From contig MU270044.1 in the NCBI GenBank assembly GCA_021432635.1, positions 712,118 to 776,117 on the forward strand: DNA of 64,000 nt, given 5' to 3'. Below, piece after piece: positions 46,992-56,785 of this stretch. Source of the stretch: Thozetella sp. PMI_491 (lineage: Eukaryota; Ascomycota; Sordariomycetes; Chaetosphaeriales; Chaetosphaeriaceae). The notes under the pieces were generated by a model. That model saw only the letters and a list, made by a program, of their open reading frames with translations, searched no databases and was not told where the DNA came from. Positions within the stretch are counted from its first letter, which is position 1. Every line of letters begins with the position of its first letter. The translations under genes and the position numbers were made by a program.

Positions 46992-47184
46992 GGTTCGCGT
47001 CGCCTGGAGGCAGTGTAATACCAGGGACACAGTGAGGCGCGATCGTAGGCAAGCCCAGAGGAAAGCACCTCCCACAAGCAAAAAATTAGGATAATCACTT
47101 TCTAACTCCATTGGAGTAGAACTAGAGATTAAACTAGTTAGAACAGATACTACACTTGATCTAAGCCAAAAGGCAAAGAGAGCT
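46992..47184 (-). ncRNA. U2: U2 spliceosomal small nuclear RNA
   Basis: Read on the minus strand, the 5' part CTCTTTGCCTTTTGGCTTAG followed by ATCAAGTGTAGTATCTGTTC is the near-invariant U2 start. It includes the U2-U6 helix bases and the GUAGUA that pairs with intron branch points. Downstream are stem IIa (AACTAG/CTAGTT), a stem CTACTCC-AAT-GGAGTTAG, an Sm site AATTTTTTG, and the stem-loop IV signature CCTGG-TATTACACTG-CCTCCAGG that binds the U2A'/U2B'' pair. The length of about 190 bases fits other fungal U2 genes. Ends are estimated: the 5' end from alignment in memory with yeast and human U2, the 3' end just after stem IV. A TATATC word about 50 bases upstream (47234-47240) may be the promoter TATA box. 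Confidence 0.93.
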
Positions 47185-47677
47185 AAAGAAGAAAAGAGAA
47201 GAGTGAGAGGAATGGCGGCGAGGTCTCTGTGGTGATATAGGTCAGTCAAACTGGTCCGTGCACGATGGCACATTTTCGCTGCCATGGCAAACTTTTTGCA
47301 CCCTGCCTGCCCCACTCCAAACAAAACCTCCTGAGCGGCTAACCAATTGGAACGAGTCACCGGCCGACCGTTGCTGCCTCCACAGGTACCTTCCCTAGAT
47401 ACCTTCCCTAGGTACCACAACGAACCATCTAGGCAAGAAGGTACGCTACGGTACTCGGTGCAGTGTCTGTTCCCTAAGGAAAGCAGTGAGCCATCAACCA
47501 CTTTGGAACATACATATTTGGCGGTGGTCTTGTGCCTCTATTTGGATGACTCTATCTAATTAGCCCGAGGGGAGTGTTGTGTGACTATCATGACTTCGTG
47601 AATTCCTGCCTGAAACTGGTCCAGCCTCTTATCCCAATGTCGTCCGCCCAGAAGGTTCCACGCCGCCATTAAGGCCG
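47185..47677. promoter_or_regulatory. U2 upstream region and TF 3' end
   Basis: This includes the U2 promoter (minus strand) and the 3' UTR of the zinc cluster gene. At 47387-47412 the word TACCTTCCCTAG is repeated twice in tandem and flanked by GGTACC at both sides. No coding gene is supported. Confidence 0.45.
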
Positions 47678-49673
47678 TCACATGGCCAGGCCAGCCCTCC
47701 AAGTGCAGATCTCCAGCCCTCGAAACCTCAGCTCGTCGCCAATCATGCTCTCGAGCACCACAGCCCGCCGGTGGCACCACCAATGCTGGTCCGCAGGCAG
47801 CAGAATTCGCGCCGCTTGGTAGAGGTGGAACATCAAGACCAATGCCCGCGAGTCCCCTTTCAACATCATTGAGAGGAAGGGCCCAAAACACAAGAGGGCG
47901 AACGAGAACATGTAGCGGGAGAGGAGAGATCCGCTCGCCTCTGGTATGCTGAAGAACCCCTCCGGAGATTTGTGGAGGTCAAGATACGAGAGCACAACCG
48001 ATAGCCGAGCAGCGAGGCGCTCATAGCCAGCCCGCGACATCTCCTCCTGCGTGGCTTCGGGCGGGAGCTGTGACTCTCTCGCAGCAAAACACTCTACAAG
48101 CGAGAGCCCCCGCAGGCTCTCTCCACAAAGCGAATCGAAGAGAGACACGGTGTCATCAGAATCTATTGATCCGAGGTCGTACGTCGGTCCTGGGGGTGAG
48201 TCGAAGTGTACTAGCTCCGTTAGCGACCCCGTTGACGACGGAGTTGATGGCAGGCTGCGGACGTTTCGCCCTCCGTGGTATTCAGGGTCGTCGTAGATAT
48301 CCATGAGTTGTCGAGAGAATTGGTGGCTGTCTACACCTCGTTCCATTAACATCTCCTCGAGCCCCAGGTATGGCTTATATCCGACCACATTCGTGAAGAC
48401 GCTTTGGCGGGTGTGAAATAGCGGCCATACCGTATGCTGTCATCGCGGTTGCGTCCGGTTAGCCAAGTGCTATCAGTCACCCTAGACACATTTTGCTCAG
48501 GAGCATGGCAGTGAGCAGAGGGGCGCTCCTGATACGTACGAAAATCTGGCGGATCCCTGGACTCAATAAAAATAGCTGATCTTGTGAAAGATCTAGTGGG
48601 TGTTCGAGGGTCGGGCCTTGGTCCTCCAGGAAGCTCAGATCCGTCCATGTGAGGTGCTGGATCAGGATGGAAGTTCCTAGCAGGGCATCACAGTTGGTCG
48701 CGTCGATGGGCACGGATAACGCCTGACGGAAGTCGGCGAGTGCCGTGCCCAGGAGACTGCATCCCGCCCGGCGATACCGCGAGTTGTTCGGAACGAGGTA
48801 GCTCATGTGGGCCGCCCCAAGGGACAGCATTGCATTGACAAGGTAGCCATGTTGCTCCTGTGAGAGTGTTAGTGCATCCGTGTATGCTGTCGACTGAGCA
48901 AGTTTCTGCAGGCAAGCATGGCTCAAGGCGGAAATATGGCTACGACCTTGACCGTATGCGGTCCAGCCTCTCGTGTGCTCGAGGGTGGTGTCTCGGTAAT
49001 CCTGACCCAAGACTAACAGAGCGAAGTAAGGACTTCGGAGGAGAACGAGCTCGAACACATTTGCTGAGGAAAACTTGCTCGCCTGCCCGAAAGTTGAAGA
49101 AAGTTCTTACTCACGCGAAAGGCGAGCTGCAGTATGCTTGGCCATACTTCCTGGAAGGAGAGGGTGGGAATGGTAACCTTCTCAAAGTGGTGCAGTAGCT
49201 CCATATGCAAGAGGTTGACAGGACATTCGGAATCCTCCTGGAATGGGAACAGATGCAGCGTTGGGTCGATGGCGTCTATGGTGTGTGCCTCGGTGTCGAC
49301 TCTCTGTGGCCTACTCCGAAGGCACGTCTCGTTACGCTTGAGGCAGTGACCGCATGGGTACAACTCATCACACTGCGGAGGAGGGAAAGCATCCGTCAGT
49401 CTTCATTGGCTCACTGCGTCGTCAAGTTTGATGCTCGCACCTTGACCTTCCTTCTCTTGCAGTTTATGCACCCGAGCCTTGATTTCTAGCTATTCGATCA
49501 GCCCTCGCGCCTCCCAGCGAGCAGACGCCGGCGTCCAACGGCGGGGTTTGGGTTCATACCCGATGTGGGCGCTTCTTCCGCACCAGAGTCTCATCTGGCC
49601 CAACAACCTGGAGCGTTGGCTTGTCGCTTCCATTCGGAATCAGAAACGTATTTGTGAATGCGGTGACGTGCAT
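47678..49673 (-). CDS. Zn2Cys6 transcription factor, UPC2-like zinc cluster
   Basis: Five exons (49673-49560, 49485-49441, 49372-49115, 48857-48540, 48436-47678) give 497 residues. The zinc cluster is built from three exons. Its start KSRLGCINCKRRKVK is one 45-base exon, preceded by RKKRPHR and followed by CDELYPCGHCLKRNETC. The spacing is C-x2-C-x6-C-x5-C-x2-C-x6-C. The KSRxGCxxCKxRRxKCDE form resembles the UPC2/sterol uptake group of fungal regulators. The rest has the helical regulatory domain with HGYLVNAMLSLGAAHMSYL, the usual repeated-helix motif of that group. Regulated genes cannot be told. The 257-base intron 49114-48858 contains an open frame that can mislead gene finders; splicing it joins QLAFR to EQHGYLVNAM as in relatives. 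The start codon is the least certain part: an ATG 90 bases upstream is in frame. Confidence 0.85.
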
Positions 49674-51367
49674 TGAGCCTATCGTTTCGACCGCTCGGCT
49701 ACAGGCCGTGAGGGGGCAACGCAAACCGAGCAGTGTGGCGTCACAGAAGTACAGCGGCACCACTCACACCAACAGCGCTCCAATATTCTGGAAAGTTGAT
49801 AGGAGGCGGGCTGAAAGCTCGGCGGTATGCTACGCTTAGCAGATCTAGAGAGCGAACCCCGATAGGGATGTGCAATACAAGCTCGGCATGTATTGGAGTT
49901 CTGGGAAAACGAGGCACCTCGCATGGCGCAATGAGGTCCAGGAGCACATACTTAAATACCAAAACTCAATCTCCGGCCTTGTCTAACCGCCGAAGCTCCT
50001 CGGCAGCTGGGTTTTGCGCGCGAAGGTACCGTCACCACTCCCGATATTCGTGAGCTCGCCTTGGCGGCAGTAGGGATGAGTCAGAATATACTGGCGCACA
50101 CGAGGAGGCCCCGTACAGAACGGGCTCTGCCGTCTAGGATCTGGCGATGAAGCCGGCCAGGCCCGCTCCAACGGTAATCCATTTGGATACCCCCGCGGGT
50201 ACCCGACGGATACCCGGGGCCTGTGGCCGCTGTCTATGCCGCGCAGCTGGGCGAAAAAGCGGCCCGAGTCGACTACCTCCGCGGGATTGTTAGCTAATCG
50301 CCCCCCACAATGCATCCCTACGGGGTCGCGGCAATGCACAGTCCCAAGGGGCGAGACCAAAGATACGGTAGGCTGGCCCTCGCATTCCCGATCGGGCGGT
50401 GCGGGCCACTTGGCGAGCCTAGCTATGGTTAGAGCGCTGGGCCGGGGTACAGCGTAGGTGGTTTTGGTGGATCGAGGCTCCCTGCCTCGACGAATCGATC
50501 CACCGATGCTTATAGGGGTTGGTCAACAAAAGAATAAGACAATGCTACGTAGGGTAGTGTGTAAGAGCATCGTGGGGCTGGTGAGAACAGGTCTTATGCC
50601 ATCGCAGTGCAAGTCGTCGACTATGCGGGCCAAAAAAATTTGATGATCATGTGTATAGTCGATTTCTAGGTTTCTCTTGTCTTTCGTCTTGATTCGTGCC
50701 CCGACGTCCTCTGTACTAGTACAAGAAGCGCCTCTCAAGGTCGTTGTCCCTGGTACGTCCCGCCTACCCTACTTGGTAACTTGCCAATCCTTGACGGGTT
50801 GACGATCCGTCGCTCGTACCTACATCCATGGAGCCGGGAACACGTCGTGGTAGAGCTAGCGCGGTCTGTAGTATTACGACAAAACCAGCATGATTGCCCG
50901 AGACAGTGGTCTAGCCCGTCCGCCTACGATCCTATGTTCTATTTCAGGCTGGGTGAGTGTGCTAACCCCGGGCCGCTGCGGCCTCCTCAAGGCTTACCGG
51001 CACTGTGGCAGTTCCATGCCGTTGCCAATGCTTGGCCCAACTTCCTTATTTCATCTCGCCTGCTCTCCCTGGTCTGGCGTCAGTTGTGGCAAGAACACTG
51101 GGTTAGGCGGCGCATAAAGCTGAACCCAAAGCTCCAATGGCTAGGGGCTTGTCGCGGATTGGTCGGCAACCACTGGTGCCTACCGCACCTGGCAATACAC
51201 GCAAATATTAGCGCGTTCGGGGGTTGCCCCAGGCCCCCGCACCCATCGCTCACTTCAACCTCAGGACGTCATCTCGGGCTGTCAATGGCCGTCCCTGCTT
51301 CCCAAACGCGCGCGCGTCCGATATGTGCGAGGCCTTGCGCCGGCTAGCGATACTCCTATAAGCAGCC
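49674..51367. other. Intergenic with inverted repeats, between divergent genes
   Basis: The 1.7 kb holds the promoters of the zinc cluster gene (minus) and the metallophosphatase gene (plus). No coding region with family features was found. An imperfect hairpin lies at 50466-50504, next to a stretch that resembles a tRNA A box. Repeated ATACCC words with a CCCGCGGG palindrome lie near 50189-50218. Confidence 0.45.
50466..50504. repeat. Inverted repeat with nested hairpin
   Basis: GGTGGATCGA at the left end pairs perfectly with TCGATCCACC at the right end. Inside, GAGGC-TCCCT-GCCTC can form an alternative stem. The role is unknown; it may be the scar of a mobile element or part of a decayed RNA gene. 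Confidence 0.6.
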
Positions 51368-52648
51368 ATGGTCGCTGTGGCTCTGAGCCGCCCCCGCCCC
51401 CGGGGTGTCTCGGTCTTCGTCTTGACCACTTCCATCTTGCTTCTAGCCTGCTCCATCCTGTACTTCCTCTTCCAGGCGGAATCGCCGGGGGTCATCCAGA
51501 ACATCAGCGACCCGCATGGAGAATCCGGGCCGGCGGGGGGCACAAAGCCTAGGCTGTTCCTCTCGGGCGACAACACCTTCAAAATTGCCATCTTTTCGGA
51601 TCTTCACTACGGGGAGGAGGAGCATGGCTGGGGCATCGATCAGGACGTCAAGTCGGGCAGGGTGATGCGCTCGGTGCTCCGTGACGAGACTCCCGATCTG
51701 GTCGTCATCAATGGGGACCTGATCACGGGCGAGAACACCTTCAAAGACAATGCATCCGACTACGTCCACCAGATCGTCGCCCCAATGGTGGAGGCCAATG
51801 CTCCCTGGGCGTCGACCTACGGGAACCACGATTCCAAATTCAACTTGTCCCGAGAACTCACGTATGCCGCGGAGACGACCTACCCGCTGTCATACACTAC
51901 TTGGGCGGACCACTCCCTGCCGGGCATCACCAACTACTTCCTTTTGCTGCACTCGAAGCCTCTCGGCCGCCCCGTCGCCATCCTGTGGTTCTTCGACTCG
52001 TGCGGCGGCGCCACCTACCAGGAGGGCAGCGCCATCGACCAGGATGACATTCCGAACTGGGTCTCTGACAAGACGGCCGACTGGTTCCTCTCGACTGCCG
52101 GGCAGCTGGAGAGCAAACATGGCCACCTCCCGAGTCTGGCCTTCGTCCACATCCCGCCGCACGTCTTCCTCGCGACGCAGAGGGCCGGACTCCGCCCGTC
52201 CAGCTTTCCGGGCGTCAACGACGACGTTCCGGTGGCGATCCAAGGGGAGGGCGTCGAAGATCAGAAATTCGTCGACGCGCTCCTCTCGCGCCCGTTGCTG
52301 CACAGCGTGTACGTCGGGCACGACCATGGCAACTCTTGGTGCGCACTGTGGCCGTCGGGCCAGAAGAAAGACGAGGGTGCCTCGGGGCTTTCGGCGAGGA
52401 CGAGCCCTTTTCTCTGCTTTGGCAAGCACACAGGCTATGGTGGCTATGGTGATTGGAATCGTGGCTCCCGGGTCGTCCACCTAAATTTCGTGGATAACGA
52501 CGGTGATGGCGATTTCGACGACCCCCATGAATTTTTGGTAGACACATGGGTCCGGATGGAGAATAGCAATGTGGTCACTCGGGTCAGTCTGAATGAAACA
52601 TATGGAATCGACCAATATCCTACCAACAACGGCGAGCCAGGGAGCTGA
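51368..52648 (+). CDS. Membrane-anchored calcineurin-like metallophosphatase (Dcr2-like)
   Basis: Single exon of 426 residues. A hydrophobic segment at about 14-34 (GVSVFVLTTSILLLACSILYF) is a signal anchor, placing the enzyme in the lumen or outside. All metal-binding motifs of the family are present in order: FSDLHYG (D-x-H), VINGDLI (GD), YGNHD (GNHD), FVHIPPH and VGHDHGN (GHDH). The di-metal site should therefore be functional as a phosphoesterase. The arrangement resembles fungal Dcr2/SIA1-type phosphatases; the substrate is not known from sequence. An acidic patch near the C-terminus (NDGDGDFDDPHEF) could bind calcium, though this is only a guess from composition. The start is the ATG that leaves a basic, proline-rich cytoplasmic tail before the membrane segment. 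Confidence 0.9.
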   Translation: MVAVALSRPRPRGVSVFVLTTSILLLACSILYFLFQAESPGVIQNISDPHGESGPAGGTKPRLFLSGDNTFKIAIFSDLHYGEEEHGWGIDQDVKSGRVMRSVLRDETPDLVVINGDLITGENTFKDNASDYVHQIVAPMVEANAPWASTYGNHDSKFNLSRELTYAAETTYPLSYTTWADHSLPGITNYFLLLHSKPLGRPVAILWFFDSCGGATYQEGSAIDQDDIPNWVSDKTADWFLSTAGQLESKHGHLPSLAFVHIPPHVFLATQRAGLRPSSFPGVNDDVPVAIQGEGVEDQKFVDALLSRPLLHSVYVGHDHGNSWCALWPSGQKKDEGASGLSARTSPFLCFGKHTGYGGYGDWNRGSRVVHLNFVDNDGDGDFDDPHEFLVDTWVRMENSNVVTRVSLNETYGIDQYPTNNGEPGS

Positions 52649-53125
52649 GAAATGGATGGTCGGAAGAACATATACTGGAGCCCTCTATTTGATTATGATA
52701 GCCGGGCTCTTCGGAGGCCATTTTGAGCAAGACCTGCAGAAATGTTCACAGCCAGCTCTTGTTCGAGGCCATTGTTTCCCAAGTCCGTTATGCGAGTTAG
52801 ACTAGCAGCTCGACCTAGGTAAAATAGCATTTGCTTGACGGCGATCTCACTTTGCGTAGCGGTCTGCAAGCAAAGAGAGCCTCAACACCGTATTATTGCC
52901 AACTCTCTCCGACAGCTACCCTTAGGCACTGGACTGGAACTAGCCTGGCACTGTCTACGCTTCGAGGATATAGCTCCCGAAGTAGACCACTGTGTCCCCC
53001 GTCGACAAGGGACAACCCCGGCGCTGGCCCACAGAGACTCTGGCAGAGGAGTAAGACCTCGACTCGGCGTTCGAGGACAGCTCTTGGCCAGCTGCCAAGG
53101 TGTCAAGTGCACGAAGACGTAGCGT
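52649..53125. other. Intergenic between convergent phosphatase and Rcm1 genes
   Basis: The 477 bases should hold both 3' UTRs. Short plus frames here show no family feature. Confidence 0.5.
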
Positions 53126-54986
53126 CTAATCGTCGAAGCCGCTCCACTCGTCTGAAGAGCCGTCATCATCATCTAGGTCACTGCCACTTTCATCCATATC
53201 TTGGCCCTCCAAAGCCTCTTGAGCCTGGCGGCTGCCTGCTTCGTCCTCGCTAGGGATCCCTAGATACTCCTCGACGCTTTCCGCGTCCTCGTCGGCATCT
53301 TCTTCATCGAAGTCAACCACTTTCTTTCCAGTGGCCTTCGCAGTCGGGATGCCCATATGGTCTCGAATGATCATTCCGGTCTCGTCCCGAACGAACGGAT
53401 CGTCGTCATCGTCAACGGATCCCTCCTCGCGTACGAACCCAGCGACAAAGAACCCCATGACGCCATGTCCGTCGTTCATGTAGGTTCGAATGCAGCCTTC
53501 AGAGACCTCTTGGTTACCGTCGCAAGCCTCCGGCGCGCCTCGTACCGGCCAATCCCGCATGCCGCGCACCTGGCGGTCTCGTGTCAAGATGCGCCACCCT
53601 CGTTCCTTGGCAATAGGGGACTCCAGCGCCTTGAGCACGACGTGCTCGTTCTCGCCGGCATACACCGAGCACGTCGAGTAGGTAATCTTCTTGGCCGCAG
53701 GAAACCGCATCGCGTGCTGGATGATGGAGAGCTGGAACGAAGCGAGAGCCTCGATCCTCGCCCGGAGATCCTTGTCGGAGGAGATGACGGTAGTCTCGCC
53801 ATCGTCGTCAACCATGACCGCTGCGGGCTTGGCACCATCATCAGTGCGCTTGCGCTTTCGGCTGTCACCGCCCCCCGGAGCAGCATTTCCTTTGCCCTTG
53901 CTAGTCTGGGGCTCTTCGGGTAGGTGGAGATCCGGCATGTCGTCCCGGCCCACGATGCCGCTGCCGGAGCAACTCGGGTCGAGGAGCAGCGCCCCCACAT
54001 TCTTGTATTCCGCGGCCCCCGGGTCCGTCTTGAGGAAGTCTTGGCCAGGATGGATGTACGTGATCGGGTCAGATCCCGCCGCTTTCACCATCTTCTCCAG
54101 GGTCTTGGCTCGATTTGGGTCCTTCTCAAAGGCGTGTATGTGGTGCCGGGAGTTTCGGCTACGCAGGATGGCAGCCAGGTGGGTGGTCTTGTTGCCCGGC
54201 GCCGCACACGCATCGATCACATCGCCATCCTCGGGCCGGGGGTCCAGCAAGTAGGCCGGGAAACAAGACGCTTTGTCCTGTAGGATGATCTCGCCAGCCT
54301 TGTAGGCTTCCGTCTTGGTGTAGTCGGTATCGGGCGCTACGGCTACTAAGTTGGGCACATTCCCATCCAGCCGTATGGCCTTGGGCTGCCCGTCTATGAC
54401 ATTCTTGACGGACAAGACCGACTCAAAGCCGGCGAAGGTCGACTCGAGCTGCTTGCTTACGCTGCTCGTGAGCGCATTCACCCGTATCCACCTTGGGTGG
54501 ACGGGGCCAGAGCGCGACTCGGCCTCGATGGTGGCACGTAGCTCGTCAAGCGAGCCGCACTTCCTGCGGAGGCGCGCGCGGGTTAGCTCCGAGGTGATTC
54601 TGGCCTTGTGGCGGTCGATCGAGATGCGCAGGCCATGGGACTGCGGTAAGGCAATGCCGCCCTTGGAGAGCAAAAAATCATGGGTCAGGAGGAGGGCCAG
54701 GGCCGGGGTGAGCTGGAGGAATGCGTCAGAGACGGGCGCCAGACCGGAAAAGACGGGGTTTAATGTATTATCCGTTCAGTCCTACCTTTTTCTCATGCTG
54801 GAGCAGCTGGGAGTTGTCCACCACCTCCTTTAAGACGGCGCTCCATTTGCAAGTCTCGAGGACGAGGGCGTAGAGCTGGGGCTTGGGCGACTTGAGCGTC
54901 TTGTTGCCAAACACTCTAGATTTCAAGCTCCCTCCTTCCGAGCCCGACTGGGTGAGTACCGATGCTGCCTCGTGGTAGAGGGACAT
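53126..54986 (-). CDS. rcm1: 25S rRNA m5C methyltransferase Rcm1 (NSUN5 family)
   Basis: Two exons (54986-54786 and 54712-53126) give 595 residues. The protein has the NOL1/NOP2/Sun fold. The SAM site is DACAAPGNKTTHLA. Motif IV is LLDPSCSGSG, the DPSCSGSG form typical of NSUN5/Rcm1. Motif VI is TYSTCSVYAGENE with the catalytic cysteine. An N-terminal helical domain (SLYHEAASVLTQ, KSPKPQLYALVLETCKW) also matches that group. Rcm1 methylates one cytosine of 25S rRNA (C2278 in yeast), affecting ribosome function and stress responses. Two additions stand out: a charged, lysine-rich insert of about 60 residues after motif IV, and a strongly acidic tail of about 80 residues, common for nucleolar proteins. 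The start leaves the N-terminus beginning MSLYHEAA as in relatives; an upstream in-frame ATG at 55058 seems less likely. Confidence 0.94.
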
Positions 54987-56785
54987 GGTGGTACACCGGC
55001 GGGAGCTGGAGCTGGCGCCTACGGGGTAGAGCCGGGCCGACAAATGCTGCAGAGCCAAGGCTGGATGCGGTTCAAAACTTTCTCCCCAGCGAAGGCGCCA
55101 CCAACGGCGCAGGGTTCTGACCTCTGGGACTTGGCCAAGCTCCGTGCCATGCCTGCACCCCCCGCAGAAAGCACGGGGCAGCTCAGATGAACACCCCCGG
55201 GCTAAACCTCGACGGGGTTGGTTGCCCCTCCTTGTGGAAGGGAGCTTGGGCCACCGACCGACCCTTCGACCTAACCCTCTAAGTCTGCCTATGTAAGTTT
55301 TACATGTGCAATCGACTATTTGTTATTTGTTGCTTCTCAGAGTATACCTCGGGAAGGCGCTCCTTGTCTGACTCGAGCGAAGGGGAGGCGCGTCCTCCTC
55401 TCATTTCTTCGCCCCCCGGCTTGCTTGGTGGCCTGACAAGAGCAGCAACAATTGCCACCGGCCCAACCCCTCTTTCTCTGACCGCTCAACTTGGTTGCGC
55501 ATCCGCATCCGCATCAGGAATCCCGTTTCTACCCCCTCCTGTTCGCAAATCGGATTCCAAGCGGCTCTATCCTCCACGACGCCGTAGTGTCTTCGGAGTA
55601 CGTGCCGCGCTACTACTGCATGCACCGTGCCTCGCCCCTCCTGCAGCCTCCCTCCTCGATAAGCGACCGGCAGCAGCGTCACCTGCCAAGAACCCGAGCT
55701 TGACCACCCCTACCTCTCTCTGTAGCCTGTTCTCGACTCAAAGGTGCTATTAAGATGTAACCGCTGTTGGTTCTCCCTCACCCACTGTTTGGCACCAGAA
55801 GAGGCCTTGACTGAAGGGGGTTCCGTGTGCATAAGGCTTGCTCCGACAGATCCAGGAACAACCCTAGACGTCCAACAGTGCTATGTCGTGACCCCGAGAT
55901 GACGCCGCCCAGGGGCTACCACGCTTGCTCCCATTTGTATGAGAGATTTTATGGCGGCCACGCTCAGGGTTCAATAACCCGAAGCTATCCATGTCCGAGC
56001 TAAGGTAGACTGGGACGCGAGCTGGACACGCGCTTCCTCTAGGATTGGCCTGAGCGGTGAACATACATCCACACTACTGCTCTCCACGTGCCTCCTCCCC
56101 GAGTTGCAGAGCCCCTTTGCACAGTATCATCCGACGGCTCGGGCGGGTGGGTAGCATCCAACCGCTCAAGCGCATCCCAGAGACAGCGCCTGGCGCCGCC
56201 TGGCGGCCTCCCTGGATGCCACTACTATGAGCGATTTTTGGCCCCTAGCGAGAACCAAAACAGTGGTGTTTATGCCCCACAGATCTCCCCTGGGACATCC
56301 CTATCAGGGTCCCCAGCGGAGCTACCAGGTCTGGTACGAAATACCAGTTTCTCAGAGCATGTCTAACGGGAGTCCGCAAGTCGTGATTAACGCTCCCAGA
56401 TACAGTCCTCTTCCCACTGGCCTCTCGACGGTTGCCCAAGTGGGAAGCCCGAGATAAGCTCGACTCTGGCTACTGGTTCCTCTTGACACCTGCTTTCATG
56501 TCATGTCGTCGCGAAACTTGCTTCGGCCTAGGCCTTCTTCGGAAGCCTATCAACATGGTGAAGAGGGGGCGGCTAGCTTTGTGTATATAGGGAACCTTAA
56601 GATGTGCACGTAATTTGACCACCAGTAATTCGTGTAGTCTCTCTTCTGCCCAGTCATCTTGCCTGTTGCTCTACATTCACGGTGTCTCTTGCCAACCCAT
56701 TGCTCCTTAGACCACACTTAGTGCTATTCTTTCTTGATCTGCACACCCCCTCAACCCCCCTTCTCACACCCAAGTAGTAGTCGCC
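54987..56785. promoter_or_regulatory. Divergent promoter region, Rcm1 / HAK transporter
   Basis: The 1.8 kb lies between outward-facing starts. Short frames on both strands have no family motif. The last 100 bases before the HAK start are C/T-rich, consistent with its leader. Confidence 0.5.

Noticed and set aside
49441-49560. In-frame stop codons just upstream of the zinc cluster, suggesting a pseudogene
   Set aside because: They fall inside an intron with a GTATGA donor at 49559 and a TAG acceptor at 49486, with a CTGATC branch word. Splicing restores RKKRPHR joined to KSRLGC.
50408-50485. A possible tRNA gene (GGTTAGAGCGC resembling an A box, GGATCGAGGCTCC resembling a B box)
   Set aside because: Acceptor, anticodon and T stems cannot be paired around these boxes. 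At best it is a decayed remnant.
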